Of a DNA stretch of 8,372 bases, positions 1 to 6,082 are shown in pieces. The DNA lies in assembly GCA_035529435.1 (NCBI GenBank), contig DATKWS010000169.1:1-8372 (forward strand). The letters are read 5' to 3'. The notes beneath the pieces are model-generated. The model had not been told where the DNA came from. It saw only the letters and a list, made by a program, of their open reading frames with translations, and did not search any database. Made by a program: the position numbers and the translations under genes. Positions within the stretch are counted from its first letter, which is position 1. The number at the start of each line of letters is the position of its first letter. Source of the stretch: DATKWS01 sp035529435 (GTDB taxonomy: Bacteria; Krumholzibacteriota; Krumholzibacteriia; Krumholzibacteriales; Krumholzibacteriaceae).

Positions 1-1140
1 ACGGGGGTCGTGGACGACTTCTGCTGGATGGTCGAGGACGAGCAGGAGGATACCGGTCTCGGCAGATCCGTGGCGGGCGCGGGCGATGTGAACGGCGACG
101 GATTCGACGACGTGATCGTCGGTGCGTATGTATACGACAAACCCGATACCAACGAGGGAACTGCGTATCTCTTTCTCGGGAGCGACAGCGGAACCGTGGA
201 TACCTATTCCTGGATGGCGGAGGGCGATCAGGAACACGCCTGGTTCGGTATCTCCGTGGCGTGTGCCGGCGATGTGAACAGCGACGGGTACGATGATGTC
301 ATAGTCGGCGCGTATGGGTACGACAATATCCAGTCGATGGAGGGGCGGGCATATGTTTATCTCGGCGGTGACGGGGGGCTTTCCACAACACCCTGCTGGA
401 TCGCCGAGGGCAACAAGAACTACGTCCGTTTCGGGAATTCCGTAGCGTGTGCCGGTCATGTGAACGGTGACGGTTACGCCGACGTCATTGTGGGAGCGTT
501 TGAATACAGCAATCCCGAGTTGGAAGAGGGACGGGCCTATCTCTATTTCGGTGGTCCCGACCCCCAGGTTGCCGTTATGATCCGGCACTTCGCCTCCGCC
601 TGGCGGGACGATCATGCCGAGGTCACCTGGACCCTGCGGGACGCCGGCATGCACGAGGACCTGACATTCGACATCTCACGCAGGACTATTCCGGGCGTGC
701 CATTTGCGCCGATTCACGACCCTGATATCGCCCGCGAGAATGACCAATTCACGCTGCGCGATTACTCGATCGAGCCGGGCGGGGCGTGTACCTATCGCGT
801 CGCGATATTCGAAGGCGGGAAAGCGGCCGCCTCCTTCGAGGTGGACCTCGAGACGCCGGCGTACGCTCTGATGCTCCACCAGAACCATCCCAATCCGTTC
901 AATCCCGTGACGGCGATCGGTTACTACCTGCCGTCGGCCGCCCACGTGACGCTGGATATCTACGATGTCTCCGGGAGAAGGATCGCGCGCCTGGTGGACG
1001 AAGCGCAGGAGCGCGGCGCGCACACGATCGAATGGCGCGGCCTCGACGAGAACGGAAATCCCGCAAGCTCCGGCGCCTACATCTATCGCATCAAGGCGGG
1101 AAAGGAGGTGCTCTCGCGGAAGATGGTCCTGCTGAGGTGA
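1..1140 (+). CDS. FG-GAP repeat secreted protein with C-terminal sorting tail (5' partial)
   Basis: The reading frame is open from base 1 and begins inside a repeat, so the start codon and any signal peptide lie before the window; the GTG at base 10 is not a credible start. Residues below count that GTG as 1. Three FG-GAP units follow at exactly 62-residue spacing (starting at residues 18, 80 and 142), each with a Ca-binding loop of the D-x-N-x-D-G-x-x-D type followed by VIVGA. In integrins and related proteins such units form beta-propeller blades; at least part of one more unit must lie upstream. Residues about 187-280 look like an FN3/Ig-like domain. The last 92 residues (bases 862-1140) are a FlgD-Ig/type IX-style sorting tail with NPFNP at 295-299 and a terminal KMVLLR before TGA. 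Family knowledge suggests an outer-surface or released adhesive protein. The ligand is unknown. Confidence 0.88.
   Translation, partial: TGVVDDFCWMVEDEQEDTGLGRSVAGAGDVNGDGFDDVIVGAYVYDKPDTNEGTAYLFLGSDSGTVDTYSWMAEGDQEHAWFGISVACAGDVNSDGYDDVIVGAYGYDNIQSMEGRAYVYLGGDGGLSTTPCWIAEGNKNYVRFGNSVACAGHVNGDGYADVIVGAFEYSNPELEEGRAYLYFGGPDPQVAVMIRHFASAWRDDHAEVTWTLRDAGMHEDLTFDISRRTIPGVPFAPIHDPDIARENDQFTLRDYSIEPGGACTYRVAIFEGGKAAASFEVDLETPAYALMLHQNHPNPFNPVTAIGYYLPSAAHVTLDIYDVSGRRIARLVDEAQERGAHTIEWRGLDENGNPASSGAYIYRIKAGKEVLSRKMVLLR
61..558 (+). repeat. Three tandem 186-bp FG-GAP units
   Basis: Units begin at bases 61, 247 and 433, a period of 186 bp. Each encodes G-x-S-V-A-x-A-G-x-V-N-x-D-G-[FY]-x-D-V-I-V-G-A, then an acidic stretch and a strand of the A-Y-[LV]-[FY]-[LF]-G type. 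The linker W-[MI]-[VA]-E also recurs at 62-residue steps. In unit 3 the first loop Asp is His and a later Asp is Ala, so its calcium site looks degraded. Confidence 0.85.
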
Positions 1141-1283
1141 GCGTTCCTTGCACAAGTTGTAAAGCGGCCAGACGGCCGATAAAAAAGGAGGTGCTTTCGA
1201 GAACGATGATTTCCGACCGAGAGGTTCCCAATAATGAGGCTCAAAACGAAACGTCATCTCAAAACCCAGAAAGAGGCTCACAA
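1141..1283 (+). promoter_or_regulatory. Spacer upstream of the propeller/dockerin gene
   Basis: This 143-base spacer holds a small GC hairpin (CGGCC at 1165-1169, loop AGAC, GGCCG at 1174-1178) followed by an A-run, not a T-run, so it is not a good terminator for the upstream gene on the + strand. A strong Shine-Dalgarno-like AAAGGAGGTG lies at 1184-1193, but the nearest ATG (1206) is 12 bases past its end, too far for normal use. A weak promoter candidate is TTGTAA (1157-1162) with GATAAA (1178-1183) and a short 15-base spacer; I give it little weight. GAGGCTCA occurs twice, at 1236-1243 and 1273-1280. Cotranscription of the two + strand genes is possible. Confidence 0.4.
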
Positions 1284-1290
1284 ATGTTAA
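1234..1290 (+). CDS. Possible 18-codon basic leader peptide overlapping the next start
   Basis: ATG at 1234 is preceded by AGAGGT (1220-1225) at 8 bases, a good ribosome-binding site. The frame encodes MRLKTKRHLKTQKEAHKC and stops at TAA 1288-1290. The stop lies immediately next to and across the start region of the downstream gene (ATG 1284-1286, then TTAA), a geometry expected for translational coupling. The peptide has five Lys, two Arg and two His and no hydrophobic segment, so it is not itself a signal peptide. It may be a regulatory leader, or a short ORF present by chance in an A-rich spacer. Nothing in its codons (no run of one amino acid, no attenuator hairpin) points to a specific effector. 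Confidence 0.35.
   Translation: MRLKTKRHLKTQKEAHKC
1273..1276 (+). promoter_or_regulatory. Ribosome-binding site that fixes the 1284 start
   Basis: GAGG lies within AAAGAGG, 7 bases before ATG 1284. Together with the signal peptide that starts exactly there, this selects 1284 over the in-frame upstream ATG at 1206 and all earlier codons, which overlap the preceding gene. Confidence 0.7.
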
Positions 1291-4022
1291 GCCGAACATG
1301 CTTCAGCATCATATTGACCATGGCAATACTGCTCTGCGCGGCGTTTCAGCTGCAGGCGCAGTGGGTGACAAACGGCGCCGCCATAAGCACTGAAACAGCT
1401 CCACAGTTATATCCGCAAATCACGACGGACGGCGCCGACGGAGCGATAATCACGTGGGAGGACTGGAGAACGTCTTACCGAGGTGTCGGCGTAGCGCGAA
1501 TAAATGCCTTCGGATATCTTCAATGGACATACAACATCGTCATCGGCCTCGCCTCCGGCGATACGCTGCGCCCCCAGATCGTATCCGACTGCGATGGAGG
1601 GGCGATCGTCACCTGGTACGATGCGCACAACGGCAACTGCGACATCTTCGCGCAGAGATTCGACGACACGGGAAATCCCGTCTGGTCGCCGGACGAAGGA
1701 GTGGGCATCTGCCTGATGGCCGGTGCCCAGGTGGATCCGCAGATCGTATCCGACGGAGTCGGCGGCGCGATCATCGCGTGGGAGGACCAGCGCGGACAAT
1801 TCTTCAACGTCTATGCCCAGAGGATCGATGCCGATGGAGGCGTTCACGCGGGCTGGACCGCTGACGGCATCGCCGTATGCCTTGCGGATTCCGGTCAGGG
1901 ATGGATCGAACTCGCTTCCGACACCGCAAACGGCGCGATCATGACCTGGGTAGACTGGCGGCGTGAAGGGATCGGCCTGGGCGGAGACATTTACGCGCAG
2001 AGGATTCTCGGCGATGGAACGGTGGGTCCTCTCTCCTGGCCCACCGACGGTTCGGCTATTTGTATCGAAGCGAACGAACAGGTATATCCCAAAATCATCC
2101 CGGACGGCGCGGGAGGGGCAATCATCACCTGGAGCGACAAACGAGCAAACAATCACGACGACATCTACGCTCAAAGGATAGATGCCGGCGGCGAGATCCA
2201 TGCTGGTAAGTGGAAAGACTATACGAACGGCGTACCAATCTGCATACATGACGAACGGCAGCGTATTGCCAAACTCACCACAGATGGCGAGGAAGGAGCA
2301 ATAATAACCTGGATGGATAGCAGGTACGGAGTAGACAACTGGGACATCTATGTCAACGCAATCAATTCGAATGGTGATGTCACATGGGAGCCTACTCTTT
2401 CGGGAGTGTGCGTCGCCGGTGCGATCAACGAGCAGAAAATACCCATAATTACTTCGGACGGAGCGGGAGGCGCCATCATCGTATGGCGTCACGGGCTGGC
2501 GGCATTCTACGACCTATACGCCCGCCGGATTCTCCATGATGGCTCGATGTCGACCGATCCGATATGGCCGGCCGGCGGTGTCGCCGTCTGCACGGCCACG
2601 TCGGGTCAACTGTACGCGCAGCTCATATCCTCCGGGGCCGGGGGAGCGATTGTCGTCTGGCAGGACTATCGAAACGCAAGCGACTATGATGTCTATGCCC
2701 AGCGGATCCCGCCGCCGAGCTGCGAAGTGACGTACGAGTTCACTTATACTGAATCTCTCTGGCAGGAGGAGTTCCTCTTCGGCTGCCCGCAGGGAGACGG
2801 ATATGGGTTGAAGGTAACCGTCGATTTCGATGACATCGAGACGGCCACCTTTTTCGGTCCCTCGCACACAATCCCGGCTTCCGATATCACTCTCGACAAG
2901 GTGGACGAGCCATACGTCTTCTTGAACGAGGGGAATATCATCGCAAAAGAATCCGCTGTCGCTCCCTCCTACACCGGCACGATCGAGCACTCAACGGCGA
3001 GCGGTTGCGGTACAGCCGACATACCGGTCCGGTTGATCGGCATGGTTGTAGGAAACGTGAATGGACTGAGCGTCAGAAGTCCCGACTTCACGGGAAATCC
3101 CGACAACTCCGCGGACGGCACCGTCAATCTGTCCGATCTCGCCGAACTCGGTTTCACCTATCTCAAAAGCCTCGGACATCCCGATTACAAAGAGTGCTTC
3201 GATTTCTATCCGGACAACACTATCAATCTGTCGGATCTTGCACTGTTCGGGGCACATTACACGCACGAGTATCCCTATCTGAAAAGCACAATCCCTCCGA
3301 ACCTGGAAAAAGGGCCCGCAGTCAATATGAAACTCGCTGCCGTGGAATCGCTCGACAGCGGCAATGGCGGCACGATCCTCGTCACACTCTCCCTCGCGCC
3401 CACCCGCGACATAACCACGATGGCGCTGGGGATCGATTCCGGCCTGGAAGGATTGGAGTATCGCGGCTGGACGCCCAACCCCGCCTTCCCGGGGATACCC
3501 GTTGCCTTCACCACCAATCACGACGGCCGCGACTTGATCTTTGTCGCGGCGCTGAACATGCAACCGGAGGGAGACGGCGAGATTGAGTTCGGAACGATCG
3601 AATTCGCGTTAAAGGATGAGGGTGGGGGCTACACCGTACTGAACGAAGGACTCTCCTTCACATTTGCCGAAGCGCTCGATACCGGCGGGAATATCAGGCG
3701 AATACAACTATCCAGGAGCGATGGTCACGACGTGCCGCCGCAGCTGGTGACCCGGCTCGGCGACAACTACCCTAATCCGTTCAATCCCATGACGACGATC
3801 GAGTACTCGATCGCGCACGACGCGCACGTGAGCCTGGCCATCTACAACGTCAAGGGCGAGCGGGTGCGCACGCTGGTCGACGCGTTCCAGAAGAGGGACG
3901 AATACCGGGCCGTGTGGGACGGCACGGACTCCCGCGGCAACGCGGTAGCGAGCGGTGTCTATTTCTACCGGTTGAAAGCCGACGAATATGTAGAATCGAA
4001 AAAACTCATCCTTCTCAGGTAG
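1284..4022 (+). CDS. Secreted propeller protein with dockerin-like, cohesin-like and sorting domains
   Basis: This is a 912-residue protein ending at TAG. The start is chosen from GAGG 7 bases upstream and the signal peptide: short basic n-region, hydrophobic residues 7-21, likely cleavage after LQA (25). There is no lipobox, since the residue before Cys18 is Leu. Residues 40-478 carry eight repeats of the form P-Q-I-x-[ST]-D-G-x-G-G-A-I-[IV]-x-W-x-D-x-R ... [DN]-[IV]-Y-A-Q-R-I, which I read as an eight-bladed propeller. Residues 480-587 are an Ig-like segment. A dockerin-like EF-hand pair is at 588-660 and a cohesin-like beta domain at about 680-805. The 92-residue sorting tail is 821-912, with NPFNP at 831-835 and LILLR at the end. 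No catalytic motif is visible. I infer a cell-surface or released scaffold or binding protein. It follows the FG-GAP gene on the same strand after 143 bases and converges on the gene at 4145-5968. Confidence 0.9.
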   Translation: MLSRTCFSIILTMAILLCAAFQLQAQWVTNGAAISTETAPQLYPQITTDGADGAIITWEDWRTSYRGVGVARINAFGYLQWTYNIVIGLASGDTLRPQIVSDCDGGAIVTWYDAHNGNCDIFAQRFDDTGNPVWSPDEGVGICLMAGAQVDPQIVSDGVGGAIIAWEDQRGQFFNVYAQRIDADGGVHAGWTADGIAVCLADSGQGWIELASDTANGAIMTWVDWRREGIGLGGDIYAQRILGDGTVGPLSWPTDGSAICIEANEQVYPKIIPDGAGGAIITWSDKRANNHDDIYAQRIDAGGEIHAGKWKDYTNGVPICIHDERQRIAKLTTDGEEGAIITWMDSRYGVDNWDIYVNAINSNGDVTWEPTLSGVCVAGAINEQKIPIITSDGAGGAIIVWRHGLAAFYDLYARRILHDGSMSTDPIWPAGGVAVCTATSGQLYAQLISSGAGGAIVVWQDYRNASDYDVYAQRIPPPSCEVTYEFTYTESLWQEEFLFGCPQGDGYGLKVTVDFDDIETATFFGPSHTIPASDITLDKVDEPYVFLNEGNIIAKESAVAPSYTGTIEHSTASGCGTADIPVRLIGMVVGNVNGLSVRSPDFTGNPDNSADGTVNLSDLAELGFTYLKSLGHPDYKECFDFYPDNTINLSDLALFGAHYTHEYPYLKSTIPPNLEKGPAVNMKLAAVESLDSGNGGTILVTLSLAPTRDITTMALGIDSGLEGLEYRGWTPNPAFPGIPVAFTTNHDGRDLIFVAALNMQPEGDGEIEFGTIEFALKDEGGGYTVLNEGLSFTFAEALDTGGNIRRIQLSRSDGHDVPPQLVTRLGDNYPNPFNPMTTIEYSIAHDAHVSLAIYNVKGERVRTLVDAFQKRDEYRAVWDGTDSRGNAVASGVYFYRLKADEYVESKKLILLR
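1401..2717 (+). repeat. Eight propeller-type repeats (about 53-61 residues each)
   Basis: The core G-A-I occurs at residues 53, 106, 161, 217, 278, 338, 396 and 454, spacings 53, 55, 56, 61, 60, 58 and 58. Most units then have W-x-D and Y-A-Q-R or a close variant, and many close with a short G-[VI]-x-[IV]-C segment that places one Cys per blade at a similar position. Unit 1 lacks the AQR motif (VARIN) and unit 6 reads YVNAIN, so these two are the most diverged. Confidence 0.8.
3045..3263 (+). other. Dockerin-like duplicated EF-hand domain
   Basis: Residues 588-660 of the 912-residue protein contain two 12-residue Ca-binding loops: D-N-S-A-D-G-T-V-N-L-S-D (607-618) and D-F-Y-P-D-N-T-I-N-L-S-D (640-651). 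Each is followed by a short helix (LAELGFTY and LALFGAHY). The arrangement and the shared NLSDLA match type I dockerins, which bind cohesins in cellulosomes but are also widespread in non-cellulolytic FCB bacteria. The second loop has Asn where Gly is usual. Confidence 0.7.
3321..3698 (+). other. Cohesin-like beta-sandwich segment
   Basis: Residues about 680-805 follow a cohesin-like order: a first strand (GTILVTLSLAP), an M-A-L-G-I-D strand, LEYRGWTPNP, an N-rich turn with LIFVAALNMQ, G-x-I-E-F-G-T-I-E-F-A-L, and a closing L-S-F-T-F-A-E-A-L-D-T-G-G-N-I. This resembles cohesin domains in overall pattern, but I cannot score it. A generic Ig-like domain is the main alternative. Confidence 0.4.
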
Positions 4023-4028
4023 TACAAC

Positions 4029-4120
4029 GGTTCCCGTATCAACCAGGAGAAATGTCCGGTACCATTAAAAGCCCCGGCTGCCAAGCCTCGACCACTTAAC
4101 AACCGGGGCTTTCGGGAACC
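4029..4120. terminator. Bidirectional terminator-like nested palindrome between convergent genes
   Basis: The inner stem is perfect over 10 bp: AAAGCCCCGG (4068-4077) with CCGGGGCTTT (4103-4112), loop 25 bases. On the - strand it is followed by TTTTAA when the terminal T's are counted; on the + strand by only TTT. A further perfect 8-bp outer stem pairs GGTTCCCG (4029-4036) with CGGGAACC (4113-4120). The outer and inner right arms are contiguous, while the left arms are 31 bases apart. Its place between two converging genes, 6 bases after the first stop codon, supports transcription termination in both directions. Confidence 0.7.
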
Positions 4121-4144
4121 CTATTTGCTCAAAAGAGACCCGTG

Positions 4145-5968
4145 CTATCTCAGCAAGGTCATCTTCCTGACTTCCATATACCGGCCGGCCCGAAACATGC
4201 AGAAGTAAACGCCGCTGGAGGCTTCCGCTCCCCTTGCGCCTCTACCATCCCAGGTGACCGAATAGGTCCCGGCGTTCATATATTGATCGACGAGCGTGAC
4301 GACCCTGCGGCCCTGGATGTCATAAATTCCGATGTCGATATGACAATCCGCCGCGAGCCCGTATTCGATCTTCGTGGACGGATTGAACGGATTGGGAATA
4401 TTTTGCGCAAGGCTGAAGGCCGGTACATTCCCTTCCCCTGATCCGGCCGTTACGGTTATCGGGCCGACCTGCTCCCCATTACCATGGATATCGACACTCT
4501 CGAGCAAGTACTGATATGCGATTCCCTGTATCACGTCCCGGTCGACAAAGGAATACCGGGCTCCTGCAAGCTCGCTGCCGCTGCCTGCGATCAGATTCTC
4601 GTTGAGCTGCCTCATATCGCCTGTGCCATCGGTGCTGCGGTGCAGCCTGAAGCCCGCGTTCTCTATTTCGGAAACCGTGACCCATATCAATTCGATCTCG
4701 ATCCCGCGATCGACCGCCTCGAAGGAGCTCACCTGCACATCCGTCGGAAATCCGGTCGCGCAAATATGTATGTAATCATAGCAATCGATCTGGTCGGGCA
4801 AAACCTTTTGCATCAACACTTCTTCGGGATAGAACGATACATCTATCGGCCATTCGGGTACATCGACGCCCTCGATCGTCGCTTCGGGGAGCGAGGAGAA
4901 CTGGTCCGTCGTATAATCGATGCCGCGAAGCGTATCGCCGGGGCTGCAGACATATATCAGATCGTTGCGGGCGAGCTCGAGCATCGAGCTGTGATACAAC
5001 TCGGACCCCGGAACCGGCGACGGGGAGAGCGTCTTCGTGGACAGATCGACCCAGTAGATTCCCGTGTTGTCACCGGGCGGCTCGATCCAGAGATCGTGGA
5101 AATTCACATACAGCTTCTCCCCGTCCGGCGAGAACTCGAGACCGGTGATCGCATAGACTCCCGGAACTTCATATGGAGACACGTCGCATTTCCAGTACAG
5201 TGTATGATCCACATAGAGGCCGTCCATGTCGAGATCCATGACGAACAGGACATTCGGCTCCCGAGCTGCCGGATCGTTATAGTATTGCACCGTACCGGCG
5301 AGCTTCGTCCCGTCACAGTTGATCTCGAGTTCCACGTTATTGATTTTGTAGCCACCGAAGGTGCCGCTGTATATGGTCACCGGGGAATGGACGTAATTGC
5401 CGACCGTGCATCTCTCGACGGAATCGTCCGTCGTGAAATAGACATAGTACTCTTCCAGCGACGGCTGGGTTACGGCGAAACAGGTCCCTACATTATAGAG
5501 ATCGACCAGCTTCGTCCAACCGGGCTGCAGCTTTCCCCGGCCGACACCGAATATCGAGTATTCCGAAAACGTCAACTTGCAGTAGTACAGGCCGCCCAGT
5601 CTCCCCTCGAAAAGAAAGAAATCAGAGCTGAAGTACGGGTTCTGAATCATCACGATCTCGTGTTGCACGTAATCGTAGTAATCGATGATCCCCTCGCCGC
5701 CGTACTGGTTGAATATGACGCAATTTATAACGTAAAAAATTAGGTTTTCGTTCCCATCGCAGATTCCGTTCGAAACCTGGTACTCGAAAGGTTCCGTATA
5801 ATCGAAGTTCGGTATTATCTCCACGCTCGCCGGTGGCACAAAATCGATATACTTCTCCGGAAAGTACCAGTGAAGCATCTGTCTGCCTGCTTGCGAAAAA
5901 CAATGTCCGCTCAACAGAAACAGCGCAGCAACGAAAAGAACAACACTGACATAAACTCGTCGATTCAT
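4145..5968 (-). CDS. Secreted WD40/PD40-like propeller protein with FN3-like domain and sorting tail
   Basis: This is a 607-residue protein; its ATG at 5968 has AGGAGG 8 bases upstream. The signal peptide has Arg3-Arg4, a hydrophobic core at about residues 6-20, and likely cleavage after Ser25 (CFS) or Ala27. Residues 30-400 are rich in beta strands and aromatic residues. They include F-S-P-D-G-E-K-L-Y-V at 279-288 (a PD40/WD40-like hallmark) and I-Y-W-V-D-L-S, so a beta-propeller of weakly conserved blades is likely. Residues 414-508 are FN3-like (E-L-I-W-V-T-x-S-E-I-E-N-A-G-F-R-L-H-R-S ... Y-Q-Y-L-L-E-S-V-D). The sorting tail is 516-607, with NPFNP at 526-530 and KMTLLR at the end. It lies 114 bases downstream of the gene at 6083-8372 on the same strand, so cotranscription is possible. 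No enzymatic motif is seen and the role is unknown. Confidence 0.88.
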   Translation of the reverse strand: MNRRVYVSVVLFVAALFLLSGHCFSQAGRQMLHWYFPEKYIDFVPPASVEIIPNFDYTEPFEYQVSNGICDGNENLIFYVINCVIFNQYGGEGIIDYYDYVQHEIVMIQNPYFSSDFFLFEGRLGGLYYCKLTFSEYSIFGVGRGKLQPGWTKLVDLYNVGTCFAVTQPSLEEYYVYFTTDDSVERCTVGNYVHSPVTIYSGTFGGYKINNVELEINCDGTKLAGTVQYYNDPAAREPNVLFVMDLDMDGLYVDHTLYWKCDVSPYEVPGVYAITGLEFSPDGEKLYVNFHDLWIEPPGDNTGIYWVDLSTKTLSPSPVPGSELYHSSMLELARNDLIYVCSPGDTLRGIDYTTDQFSSLPEATIEGVDVPEWPIDVSFYPEEVLMQKVLPDQIDCYDYIHICATGFPTDVQVSSFEAVDRGIEIELIWVTVSEIENAGFRLHRSTDGTGDMRQLNENLIAGSGSELAGARYSFVDRDVIQGIAYQYLLESVDIHGNGEQVGPITVTAGSGEGNVPAFSLAQNIPNPFNPSTKIEYGLAADCHIDIGIYDIQGRRVVTLVDQYMNAGTYSVTWDGRGARGAEASSGVYFCMFRAGRYMEVRKMTLLR

Positions 5969-5976
5969 TGATCTCG

Positions 5977-5982
5977 CCTCCT
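5977..5982 (-). promoter_or_regulatory. Strong ribosome-binding site of the 5968 start
   Basis: Reading on the - strand, AGGAGG ends 8 bases before ATG 5968-5966. It is the strongest well-spaced Shine-Dalgarno site in the window and fixes the start together with the signal peptide. Confidence 0.8.
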
Positions 5983-5984
5983 GA

Positions 5985-6006
5985 ATAGAAATATTACCAT
6001 TTCTAT
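5985..6006 (-). promoter_or_regulatory. 8-bp AT-rich hairpin just upstream of the ribosome-binding site
   Basis: ATAGAAAT (5985-5992) and ATTTCTAT (5999-6006) form a perfect inverted repeat with a 6-base loop. It ends 2 bases from the AGGAGG on the - strand, so it would form in the leader of the 5968 gene or act as an operator-like palindrome. The rest of the 5969-6082 spacer is AT-richer than the genes and has no convincing terminator. TTGATA and TTGTCA on the - strand are possible -35 elements without good partners. Confidence 0.35.
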
Positions 6007-6082
6007 GACAACGAATTTCTCTTGCTTATCAAAAACTCGCTTTCAAAACGGTAACGGCCTGCAAAAGCCTTCTCCCCGGATA

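Noticed and set aside
1165..1178. GC hairpin as terminator of the FG-GAP gene
   Set aside because: The stem is only 5 bp and is followed by A residues on the + strand; on the - strand no gene ends here.
786..1283. In-frame upstream extension of the 1284 gene, overlapping the FG-GAP gene
   Set aside because: The extension is Arg-rich shadow sequence over the sorting tail of the upstream gene; the signal peptide and ribosome-binding site place the start at 1284.
1407..2492. 361-codon open frame on the - strand within the propeller repeats
   Set aside because: It mirrors the repeated GC-rich codons of the real repeats, which suppress stops on the other strand; its composition is Arg/Asp-rich shadow sequence.
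4484..5743. 419-codon open frame on the + strand opposite the 4145-5968 gene
   Set aside because: It is the antisense of a gene with a signal peptide, propeller motif and sorting tail. It has no ribosome-binding site that I can see, no recognisable domain, and no repeat or signal sequence.
5965..6000. 11-codon ORF (MVIFLFRRRDQ) on the - strand whose TGA overlaps ATG 5968
   Set aside because: It resembles the leader ORF at 1234 in geometry but has no Shine-Dalgarno site, starts inside the hairpin, and its second half is just the AGGAGG site read as codons.
6030..6082. Terminator or promoter in the spacer between the two - strand genes
   Set aside because: Only a 3-bp GGC/GCC pairing and unpaired TTGATA/TTGTCA boxes are visible; neither reaches a level I would annotate.
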